Shown: positions 1 to 7,125 of the stretch, one piece after another | Layout of the letters: the number at the start of each line of letters is the position of its first letter | Position numbering within the stretch: position 1 is the first letter of the stretch | Source: Porticoccaceae bacterium | GTDB taxonomy: Bacteria; Pseudomonadota; Gammaproteobacteria; Pseudomonadales; Porticoccaceae | Reading direction: 5' to 3' | Assembly (NCBI GenBank): GCA_002591625.1 | Contig: PCDB01000061.1 | Location: forward strand, 1 to 9,067 | DNA length: 9,067 nt | The notes under the pieces: generated by a model | The model's database searches: none | What the model saw: only the letters and a program-made list of their open reading frames with translations | Told to the model about the DNA's origin: nothing | Made by a program: the position numbers and the translations under genes

Positions 1-1074
1 TGGGCTTATTCTGAAGATCGTTCCATAATCATTTTCTCCCCCAATGCTCGCTATGCCATAGGAGGAGCCATCAACGGCTTGGAGTAACATCTGGGGCATT
101 CGGCCGGTTGACGCTGCAAAGGTATAGACTGGTTGGAAAGCAGGATGGATGGACCAGTCCAGAGTAAAGTCGCCAGACTCATCATCGTATCCAGTTACTC
201 GAAGCCAGTAACTTGTGCCGTCGATTGCATCCCAGGTGACCACTGAATCTCCGCTCGAATCCTGAGGGTCGCTTTCGTCCAACAAGTCGAGGTCTCCCAG
301 TAATGAATCTGGTTCCCCGCCAAATAGAGTCAGTTGGGTATCAAAATCCCCACTGGCCCGGATACTAAAGGTTCCGGTTGCTGGAGCTTCCCACAGATAC
401 CAGACCGAACTCCCGGAACTCCAGCCAGCGGTTTCTGCCCGCTCGTCTTCTTCCATTGTCGCGGAGACGTTGGAGCCGGTGAGTGAGCCAAAGTCGTCCA
501 GGTCGGAAAGTAAAGTGGCCCCCGTAAAGGCGTCATTTAATACAGGTAGCGGTGATGTCCACGTCAGAAAGAAATCCCCGGACTCATTGTCGGCACTACT
601 GACCCTGAACCAGTAGCTCCGCCCCGCGACAGCGTTCACCAAAAGCGTCTCAACCTCGGAGGCTATTACGCTATCGCTTTCTCCGATTTCACTAAGGATG
701 TCGCCAGCCTCCTCCAGAACGGTAAGCTGTGTATCGAAGTCCCCAAGGACACTTACCGTAACCTCTGCCGATATTGGAGCTTCCCAAGAATACCATACGG
801 ATCGATACGCTTGGAATCCATCAACCGTTGTGGATTCGCTTGGTTCAAGAGAAGCATTATCGTTGTTACCGAGCACCACTCCCGATGCTCCAAAAAGAAC
901 CTCAGAGCTAATAAAGTCATCATTGGGTGGCGCCTGCCCGAGAGCTGTATTTCCGAAGATAAGAACAAGGACGCAGGCCAAGCTGGGCTGTCCGATTTTT
1001 ACGGCCTGCCCGAGCAACCTGGACAATCTGGGAACGAATTTATCTGTCCTGCAGAAACATTCTTTATCGCTCAT
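1..1074 (-). CDS. Secreted surface protein with two PPC-like beta domains and a GloVer-type repeat (C-terminus cut off by window edge)
   Basis: The minus strand is open without a stop from an ATG at 1074 to the window edge, giving 358 codons of a longer protein. Residues about 31-47 are hydrophobic after a basic stretch and end in ALGQA, consistent with a signal peptide and export. Two copies of a roughly 125-residue beta-rich domain follow (about 49-173 and 180-308). Each has a PxNDxF-like opening, an SVWYxWEAP block, a GDFDTQLT block and a SYWxRV...ESGDFxLxW ending, the pattern of bacterial pre-peptidase C-terminal (PPC)-like domains. Residues about 328-358 (LLQAVDGSSYG, then ENDYGTIFRISP) match the GloVer tandem repeat, so more copies probably lie beyond the edge. 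A surface or extracellular role is likely; no catalytic motif is visible. The ATG has no well-placed Shine-Dalgarno: GGAGAAAGGG lies about 18 bases upstream, so the exact start is uncertain. It is transcribed divergently from the FecR-barrel gene. Confidence 0.85.
   Translation of the reverse strand, partial: MSDKECFCRTDKFVPRLSRLLGQAVKIGQPSLACVLVLIFGNTALGQAPPNDDFISSEVLFGASGVVLGNNDNASLEPSESTTVDGFQAYRSVWYSWEAPISAEVTVSVLGDFDTQLTVLEEAGDILSEIGESDSVIASEVETLLVNAVAGRSYWFRVSSADNESGDFFLTWTSPLPVLNDAFTGATLLSDLDDFGSLTGSNVSATMEEDERAETAGWSSGSSVWYLWEAPATGTFSIRASGDFDTQLTLFGGEPDSLLGDLDLLDESDPQDSSGDSVVTWDAIDGTSYWLRVTGYDDESGDFTLDWSIHPAFQPVYTFAASTGRMPQMLLQAVDGSSYGIASIGGENDYGTIFRISP
151..930 (-). repeat. Tandem duplication of a PPC-like domain inside the secreted protein
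   Basis: Two domain copies lie at about 930-556 and 537-151 in the minus-strand reading frame. Matched blocks are SVWYSWEAP/SVWYLWEAP, GDFDTQLTVL/GDFDTQLTLF and SYWFRV/SYWLRV, each followed by a D-x-ESGDF motif. Spacing between matched blocks is conserved at about 130 residues. DNA similarity is visible but diverged, so this is an old duplication rather than a recent one. Confidence 0.75.
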
Positions 1075-1145
1075 CAGGGTTTTAATACTTGGCCCTTTCT
1101 CCAGATCTAAAAGACAAATTTTAGCGCGGATAGAAGTCCAGGCTG

Positions 1146-1174
1146 ATCATTTGAATGAGTCGATCTGCTCTCAA
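1146..1174 (-). promoter_or_regulatory. Candidate sigma70-type promoter for the leftward secreted-protein gene
   Basis: Reading the minus strand, TTGAGA (1174-1169, five of six matches to TTGACA) is followed by a 17-base spacer and AATGAT (1151-1146, four of six matches to TATAAT). Transcription would start near 1139 and leave a leader of about 65 bases before the ATG at 1074. This rests on consensus matching only. Confidence 0.35.
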
Positions 1175-1192
1175 CGATTGCCCGGGCTATCG
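1175..1192. promoter_or_regulatory. 18-bp imperfect palindrome, candidate operator
   Basis: The sequence CGATTGCCCGGGCTATCG is an inverted repeat of two 9-base halves with no gap. All pairs match except one symmetric T/T position. It lies in the divergent intergenic region, overlaps the candidate -35 box of the rightward gene and abuts the -35 box of the leftward gene. It is therefore well placed to bind a dimeric regulator controlling both directions. The regulator is unknown. Confidence 0.35.
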
Positions 1193-1207
1193 ACAGCGAT
1201 GTAGGAT
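1178..1207 (+). promoter_or_regulatory. Candidate sigma70-type promoter for the FecR-barrel/cyclase operon
   Basis: TTGCCC (1178-1183, four of six matches) is followed by an 18-base spacer and TAGGAT (1202-1207, four of six matches). Transcription would begin near 1214, giving a leader of about 47 bases. The match is modest, and the palindrome at 1175-1192 covers the -35 box, which would suit a regulated promoter. Confidence 0.28.
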
Positions 1208-1249
1208 TAAGTCGCGTAGACGCACTGAAAACATGCCGCAATCCCTTCT

Positions 1250-1257
1250 GAGGGAGG
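1250..1257 (+). promoter_or_regulatory. Ribosome binding site of the FecR-TPR-barrel gene
   Basis: GAGGGAGG lies directly upstream of the ATG at 1261. The GAGG core at 1250-1253 is 7 bases from the start and the second GGAGG is 3 bases away. It supports the start at 1261 over the in-frame ATG at 1321, which has no purine-rich site before it. Confidence 0.6.
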
Positions 1258-1260
1258 TTT

Positions 1261-4200
1261 ATGGATATCGACCGTTTCGCCTTGTTTGAAATTACGGAAA
1301 GCGCTAAGCGCTATCAGCCTATGGAAAAGGCAAGTCGATTGCTTTGCTGCCGATCGGGCTTGCTCAGGGGAATTTTGTCTTTGGGGCTTATCTGCTGCAA
1401 CGTTGTCGGCAGAACCGATGGGCAGGATGCAAAGGTCCTATCAGTCGAGAATATCGCTCAAGCCGCACGGGATGGAGGATCGTGGAAACCTGCCGCGAAA
1501 GATCTATCTCTAGCGGTTGGAGATAGATTCAGAACAAGACAGCGAAGTCGAGCCACGCTTAAGCTCACGGATCTCTACACGATGCGTCTGAAGCAATTTA
1601 CCACCGTTCAGCTGACTTCAGCACTATTTGAAGACGACAAGTCAAAATTAGATCTTGTCCGAGGCGCTGCTTTTATTTTCAGCCGTGCCAAAGATGGCGA
1701 AATCGATATTTCTACGCCGGCGGCGAATGGGGCAATGAGGGGGACCCAACTTTTCGTGGAAGTCTCCGAGGGCGGCATGTCAAAATTTCAAGTGCTCGAA
1801 GGAAGAGTCTTGATGAAAAATGCCTCGGGAGAACTGGAGCTAAAAGCTGGTGAGGCTGGCGAGGCCTTACCTGGACAGCCACCGCGAAAAACAGCGTCTA
1901 TCATCAGCACGAATCTACTCCAATGGGCACTATATTACCCAGCGATTCTCGAGCCGTCCGAACTCGAAATAAGTGCCCCGGACCAACAGGTAGTTGCGAA
2001 GTCATTGAAATCCTACCGCGAAGGAGACTTACTTGAAGCAATAGAATATTTTCCAGAGGAAGTTGAATTAGGCGTTGGGGGGAGACTTTATCAGGCAGGG
2101 ATTCTGCTTGGAATCGGGCAGATCGATGAGGCACGTGCTTCGCTTGACCTGGTCAACAAGAACCACCCAGTGCGCCGTGCTCTCGAACGGATGATCGCTG
2201 CTGTTAAATTCACCGAGCAGGAGCAGTGGGGTGAGGAATCCCTGGCTACCATGGGAGAAGCTTTAGCGGAAAGTTATTACCTCCAGTCGCGTTCTGACTT
2301 ATTTGGTGCTCGGGTTGCGGCAAGGAGAGCTGTCAGGCTGGCCCCCGACAATGGATATGCGTGGGCGAGACTGGCTGAATTAGAGTTTTCTTTCGCCCGG
2401 ACAGGCGAAGCGGGTGCGGCACTGTCTAAAGCGTTACAGCTTGCCCCGAGGAACGCTCAGGCCCATGCGCTGAAGGGATTTATCCTTAGCGCAGATAACT
2501 ACATCGCGGAGGCGGCTGAATCATTCAAAGAAGCAGTGCGTCTTGATGGAGCGCTGGGGAACGGTTGGCTAGGACTGGGCCTTACGAAGATCAAGAGAGG
2601 AGATCTCATAGGCGGTCGGGCGGACATTCAGACAGCGGCCACTGTGGAGCCGACGGTTGCAGGATTTCATAGCTATCTGGGAAAAGCATTCAGTATGGAG
2701 GGGCGTCCCTTAGAGGCACGTAAAGACCTGGAGCTAGCGAAGACCCTTGATCCTAATGATCCTACGCCCCTGCTCTATTCTGCCCTGGAATTACAGAAAG
2801 GGAATCGTCCCAATGAGGCTATTGAAGAACTCGAGAGGTCAATAGAGCTCAATGATAATCGGCGGGTCTTCCGTTCCCAGCAACTACTCGATCAGGACAG
2901 GGCAGTAAGGAACGCTAATCTCGCGAAGATTTACCAGAATGCCGGGATGGGCGATGTTGCAGTTCGCGAGGCCACGCTCGCAGTTGAAAATGATTATACC
3001 AACTCCTCAGCTCATCTGTTTCTGGCCAACTCTTTTGACGCCTTGAGGGACCGGAAAAGGATCGAACTCCGATATGAAACTCCCTGGTTTAATGAGCTGC
3101 TTCTTTCCAACCTTCTGTCTCCGGTAGGAGGAGGCCAGTTGTCCCAGTTCGTATCCCAGCAGGAGTATTCTAAACTCCTAGAGGAAGATGGGATTGGAGG
3201 AAGTTTTTCAAGTGAATGGCGCAGCACTGAGGAGCTTCGTTCTAACGCCTCGGTATTTGGAACCCATGGAAACGTAAGCTTTGGAATTGATGCTTATTAC
3301 CGCGACGACCCAGGCACACGCCCGAATTCGCAGGCGAACCTTAAAGAACTCTACGCCCAGTTGAAGTGGCAGCCTCTCCCGGATGATATATTTTACTTCT
3401 TGGGAAAATGGGCAAATCAGGCGAGCGGAGATAATTTTGAGACCTATGATAACCGCCCGTTGGCACCAGGGCTTGATTTTGAGGAAAATCAGGAGCCAGG
3501 CCTTTTGTTGGGAGGATGGAACCATCGATGGTCTCCAGGCTCTCATACCCTCTTGTTGCTTGGGCGCTTGAGTGCAGACCAGAAACTTACTGATCCCTCG
3601 GCGCAGCAGCTATTGTTCGAGAGAGACAGCAGATTACTACGGCCCGGTTTGCTCCAATCAGATCAATTTGGATTCGACCAATTCTCAGACCCTTCGCTCA
3701 GCGATGGTGCCACGCCCGCAGTAGACCTCGCGCCGGACTGGCAATCGCTCGTTTTTTCAGATGCATTGCTCCGTGGTATTCAGCCATATTTGGGCAGGGG
3801 CGAGGTCATTGGAGTAAGCTCGGCACCTTTCGAGTTCGATACCCGAAGGTCCTTTGAAATATACACCGCGGAACTTCAGCAAATCCTTCAGACGGACCAG
3901 AATCTATTGATCGCGGGTGGCCGCTTTCAGTTCGGATCGTTCGAAACGGAAAATACTCTTTCGTTGGTGAGGCCTAATTTCGCGGGCGGTTTTCCTACCC
4001 CGGCTACCCGCCAGACAACGGATGCTGATTTTCGGAGAGTCACGGCCTATGGTTATGACTACTGGAAGGCCACCCGGAATCTCACCCTAATTGGAGGTGT
4101 ATCGTATGACAGAATCGAGCACCCAGACAATTTCCGAAATCCCCCAGTCAATGAGAGGCAGCGAAAGAACGACAGGGTTTCAGGAAAAGTGGGATTTACA

Positions 4201-5019
4201 TACACTCCGTCAAGGAAGCTTGCAGTCAGGGGAGTATATTCTGAAGGAATGGGAGGCGTTACTTTTGACGAAAGTGTCCGCCTGGAGCCGGTACAACTCG
4301 CCGGCTTTAACCAAGCCTATCGGACAGTTCTTTCAGAATCGATCGCAGGTTCAGTTGAAAATCCCTTATTCCGGATCATGGGGTTGAGCGTAGAGGGCAG
4401 TCTGCCAAGTAGGACTTGGTGGGGAGCGAAGGTGCGAGTTATAGAGCAAGATGTCGATCGAACCATTGGAGCGTTCACCGGTTTCGATTCCACGGTGTTT
4501 CCAATTTCACCAGCATTTTTCCCCGATAGCACTGATCAAACTCTCGCTTACCGGGAGGTAGCCCTGGGTTTTTCGGTAAACCAGTTGTTAGGAAATGATT
4601 TCGCATTGGGTGCTGGATACAGGATGACTCGTTCAGACTTGAGAACAGTGTTTCCAGAAATGCTCGGAACTGGGATAGCAAGTGCACGCCGCGACGATAG
4701 CGCGATTCTTCACGAAGTTGGCTTGAATGCTCACTGGAACTCTCCAACAGGATATTTTGCCATGTTGGAGGCTAATCTTTATGCGCAAGACCTCGAAGAC
4801 GATCCCCAAGGTACGGCTCCGGGTGAATTTGCCCGTAGTGGAGATCACGCCTTTCACGTGAATGCGATGGTTGGTTACCGCTTTAACGAAAATCGTTGCG
4901 AGGTAAGTGCTGGAGTTCTGAATATCACCGACGCTGATTACCGCTTTAGCCCCTTGAGCCCCTATGGGAACATTGCACGCGAACGGACGATCGTGCTTAG
5001 ATGCCGAATTAGCTTTTAA
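1261..5019 (+). CDS. FecR domain-TPR-TonB-receptor-like outer-membrane beta-barrel protein
   Basis: This 1252-residue protein is predicted to sit in the outer membrane with a large periplasmic N-terminal part. A basic stretch and hydrophobic core at about 22-50 look like a signal peptide with an unusually long N-terminal region. A FecR-type domain spans about 58-200; its hallmark STPAANGAMRGTQLFVEV lies at 151-168. Helical TPR repeats cover about 245-595, clearest at 346-535 with motifs such as AVRLAPDNGYAWARLAEL and ALQLAPRNAQAHALKG. From about 600 to the end the sequence turns into alternating aromatic and polar beta strands. It closes with GVLNITDADYRFSPL and RERTIVLRCRISF, the terminal-strand pattern of TonB-dependent receptors including the C-terminal Phe. 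I see no plug domain and no TonB box, so active TonB-driven import is doubtful. The gene is the first of a tight cluster with a CHASE2 cyclase. Sensing, assembly or surface-scaffold roles are possible; the ligand is unknown. Confidence 0.85.
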   Translation: MDIDRFALFEITESAKRYQPMEKASRLLCCRSGLLRGILSLGLICCNVVGRTDGQDAKVLSVENIAQAARDGGSWKPAAKDLSLAVGDRFRTRQRSRATLKLTDLYTMRLKQFTTVQLTSALFEDDKSKLDLVRGAAFIFSRAKDGEIDISTPAANGAMRGTQLFVEVSEGGMSKFQVLEGRVLMKNASGELELKAGEAGEALPGQPPRKTASIISTNLLQWALYYPAILEPSELEISAPDQQVVAKSLKSYREGDLLEAIEYFPEEVELGVGGRLYQAGILLGIGQIDEARASLDLVNKNHPVRRALERMIAAVKFTEQEQWGEESLATMGEALAESYYLQSRSDLFGARVAARRAVRLAPDNGYAWARLAELEFSFARTGEAGAALSKALQLAPRNAQAHALKGFILSADNYIAEAAESFKEAVRLDGALGNGWLGLGLTKIKRGDLIGGRADIQTAATVEPTVAGFHSYLGKAFSMEGRPLEARKDLELAKTLDPNDPTPLLYSALELQKGNRPNEAIEELERSIELNDNRRVFRSQQLLDQDRAVRNANLAKIYQNAGMGDVAVREATLAVENDYTNSSAHLFLANSFDALRDRKRIELRYETPWFNELLLSNLLSPVGGGQLSQFVSQQEYSKLLEEDGIGGSFSSEWRSTEELRSNASVFGTHGNVSFGIDAYYRDDPGTRPNSQANLKELYAQLKWQPLPDDIFYFLGKWANQASGDNFETYDNRPLAPGLDFEENQEPGLLLGGWNHRWSPGSHTLLLLGRLSADQKLTDPSAQQLLFERDSRLLRPGLLQSDQFGFDQFSDPSLSDGATPAVDLAPDWQSLVFSDALLRGIQPYLGRGEVIGVSSAPFEFDTRRSFEIYTAELQQILQTDQNLLIAGGRFQFGSFETENTLSLVRPNFAGGFPTPATRQTTDADFRRVTAYGYDYWKATRNLTLIGGVSYDRIEHPDNFRNPPVNERQRKNDRVSGKVGFTYTPSRKLAVRGVYSEGMGGVTFDESVRLEPVQLAGFNQAYRTVLSESIAGSVENPLFRIMGLSVEGSLPSRTWWGAKVRVIEQDVDRTIGAFTGFDSTVFPISPAFFPDSTDQTLAYREVALGFSVNQLLGNDFALGAGYRMTRSDLRTVFPEMLGTGIASARRDDSAILHEVGLNAHWNSPTGYFAMLEANLYAQDLEDDPQGTAPGEFARSGDHAFHVNAMVGYRFNENRCEVSAGVLNITDADYRFSPLSPYGNIARERTIVLRCRISF

Positions 5020-5025
5020 GTCATC

Positions 5026-7104
5026 ATGGCACGGAAAAAAAAATCAAAGCCTAAAAAAACTACAGGAGAACTCGTGCTTCGCCTGGTTGCCTCGGTCCTG
5101 GGGATCGGACTCGCTATCACGGTTGGACTTTTAGGGCTAGGCAGGGTTGGCGACTCAGTCCGGTATTTAAGCTACGACCTTCCATATGTTACCTTCTCGG
5201 ATACATCTGCAGATGAAGTGGTCATCGTCTACCTCGATAAGTTAGACGGAGAGTATCTAGACCGGAGCCAGCAGGCTGCATTGTTAGACGAGCTAGGAAA
5301 AGCTGGCGCCCGAGCTGTCGTTTATGATTTGATTTTTGACCGCCCGTCAGAAGATCCCTCTGTCGACGAGGCCTTTGCAGCTGCGATGCTACGCTTCCGT
5401 GGGGTAGATGAAGATTGGAATCCTATCGAAGGTGAGACCCGGCGCCATGTGTTTCTTGCCTGTGGCCGTGAAAGTTATGAGCAGGCAGGTGTCATTGTAG
5501 AACGACTGATTCCTCCAAACGACCAGCTCATTGGAGCTGCAGATGATTTTGGAATCGTCACCTTTGTGACCGGGAAGAACTTTACAGTACGTGAATTGGT
5601 CACAGGAACGCCAGATGAGCCATCATTAACTTGGAAGGCGGCCGAGGTTTTGGGTGGAGAACTGACCGAACAGGATCGGCTACAGCCGAAGCGCTGGCTG
5701 AATTACGCCGGACCTCCTCGACGTGCAGGTGTAACAAAGCAAGCACCAGCAATTCTTTCTCTGGGGGCTGCAGAGGTCATGGGAGGAGTTCCAAGTCTCC
5801 TCCGGGATAAGATCGTGGTGGTTGGGGCAAGACCTGGGATCGTTGGTGAAGAGCTAGGTCTTGACCTGTTTTCCACACCTTTCCACCGCCTCGATGTTAA
5901 GGGGGAGTTGCCATATATGAGCGGTCCCGAGGTGCAAGCAAATGGGCTACTCAATCTCCTGCGCCAAAACTGGCTGATCAGGTCCAGCGAAAGGTTTGAC
6001 ACGCTACTGGTAATTTTTGCTGGGGTGTTAGTGGGCTTGCTCTTTTCCTGCGTCCGGCCTCTCTATGCGTTGATCCTGGCCGTCATGTGCGTGGCGGCTC
6101 TTGCAGCTTCAGGAGTTATCAGCATGACACAAAGCAATGTGTGGTTTCCTTGGAGCGTAGTGGCATTTCTTCAGGTCCCCGTTTCCCTCGGTTGGGGAAC
6201 AGGATCTCGCTATTACATTGAGCGCTTTTTTAGAGTCAGGATCAGTAAGGAGCAGGAACAATTGAAAGAAGCCTTCAAAAAGTATCTGTCTCCACAAATG
6301 CTCGACAAACTTTCCGAGGATGGCTTCAAGATGAAGTTCGGAGGAGAGAAGGTGGAGGCGGCAATGATCTTCACCGACCTTGAATCCTTCACCAACATGT
6401 GCGAGCGAGTTGGCGACGCTGAGCGTATCGTGGAAGCGCTGAGCGACTATTTTGAGCGAACGACCACCCATATCTTCGAGTACGATGGTGTAGTCATTAA
6501 ATTTATTGGAGACGCTATTTTTGCAGCCTGGGGAGCGCCAATCGTTGACCCCCAGTCATCACTAAATGCAGCAAAAGCTGCATGGTATCTATCTAAAGAT
6601 GATACTCTGGCAGTCGAAGGCGTGACCTTAAAAACCCGGATCGGGGTTCATTTTGGTGAAGTGGTTGCAGGAAATATAGGAAGCCGGCAACGAGTAGATT
6701 ACACGATGATTGGAGATCCAGTAAACGTAGCAGCTCGCCTTGAAGGCTTAAACAAGATGTTCGGGACAAGGATCCTGATAAGTGAGGAGATTGAAAGTCG
6801 CTTGGATAGTGAATTTCACACAAGAAAGGTCGGGCGATTTCGGGTTAAAGGGCGCAGGGAGCCAACCGCGGTTTTTGAACTAGTTGGACCGGTTTCTGAA
6901 ATCGAGAAGCCGGCTTGGGTAGACCCTTACGCCTTGGGTATCGCCGCTCTCGACAGCAACAATTTTGAAGAAGCTCGACGTCGTTTTGAAGAGGTAGACC
7001 GCATGAGAGGAGAAACTGGAGATGGCCCTTCAAGGTTTTATCTACGACTCCTGGAAAAGGGTGAACCGATCAGCCATGGGGTTTACGATATGACTAAGAA
7101 ATAG
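5026..7104 (+). CDS. CHASE2 sensor domain-class III (IIIb-like) adenylate cyclase
   Basis: Predicted inner-membrane enzyme converting ATP to cyclic AMP and diphosphate. A Lys-rich N-terminus (residues 3-11) precedes TM1 (about 18-38). A periplasmic CHASE2 domain spans about 45-315, with typical VVIVYLD (65-71) and GARAVVYDLIFDRP (94-107). Three more membrane segments follow (about 324-342, 345-365, 372-391), placing the catalytic domain (about 440-620) in the cytoplasm. Expected catalytic residues are present: metal-binding Asp451 (FTDLESF) and Asp496 (KFIGDAIFAAWG), adenine-selecting Lys492 and Thr560 (DYTMIGD), and transition-state Asn567 and Arg571 (VNVAARLE). This fits an active homodimer; Thr rather than Asp at 560 points to class IIIb. 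Residues about 635-657 resemble a single TPR. It starts 6 bases after the barrel gene, so translational coupling is likely. An alternative GTG start at 5074 has a much better ribosome binding site. The signal sensed by CHASE2 is unknown. Confidence 0.92.
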   Translation: MARKKKSKPKKTTGELVLRLVASVLGIGLAITVGLLGLGRVGDSVRYLSYDLPYVTFSDTSADEVVIVYLDKLDGEYLDRSQQAALLDELGKAGARAVVYDLIFDRPSEDPSVDEAFAAAMLRFRGVDEDWNPIEGETRRHVFLACGRESYEQAGVIVERLIPPNDQLIGAADDFGIVTFVTGKNFTVRELVTGTPDEPSLTWKAAEVLGGELTEQDRLQPKRWLNYAGPPRRAGVTKQAPAILSLGAAEVMGGVPSLLRDKIVVVGARPGIVGEELGLDLFSTPFHRLDVKGELPYMSGPEVQANGLLNLLRQNWLIRSSERFDTLLVIFAGVLVGLLFSCVRPLYALILAVMCVAALAASGVISMTQSNVWFPWSVVAFLQVPVSLGWGTGSRYYIERFFRVRISKEQEQLKEAFKKYLSPQMLDKLSEDGFKMKFGGEKVEAAMIFTDLESFTNMCERVGDAERIVEALSDYFERTTTHIFEYDGVVIKFIGDAIFAAWGAPIVDPQSSLNAAKAAWYLSKDDTLAVEGVTLKTRIGVHFGEVVAGNIGSRQRVDYTMIGDPVNVAARLEGLNKMFGTRILISEEIESRLDSEFHTRKVGRFRVKGRREPTAVFELVGPVSEIEKPAWVDPYALGIAALDSNNFEEARRRFEEVDRMRGETGDGPSRFYLRLLEKGEPISHGVYDMTKK
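5064..5076 (+). promoter_or_regulatory. Strong Shine-Dalgarno and in-frame GTG: alternative cyclase start
   Basis: AGGAG (5064-5068) stands 5 bases before a GTG (5074-5076) in the cyclase frame at codon 17. The ATG at 5026 has only pyrimidine-rich, non-consensus sequence upstream. Starting at the GTG would remove the Lys-rich tail but keep TM1. I keep the ATG start because the basic tail suits the positive-inside rule and the short gap suits coupling, but either or both starts may be used. Confidence 0.4.
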
Positions 7105-7125
7105 CATGTTTCTCGAGCCTTTCAT

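Noticed and set aside
698..1204. Plus-strand open frame of 168 codons
   Set aside because: It lies antisense to the secreted protein, whose minus-strand frame shows a signal peptide and clear duplicated domains. The plus-strand product has no recognisable motif.
1261..5019. Assignment as a FecA-like siderophore transporter
   Set aside because: There is no plug domain, TonB box or neighbouring transport genes, and the FecR domain is fused at the N-terminus of the barrel protein itself.
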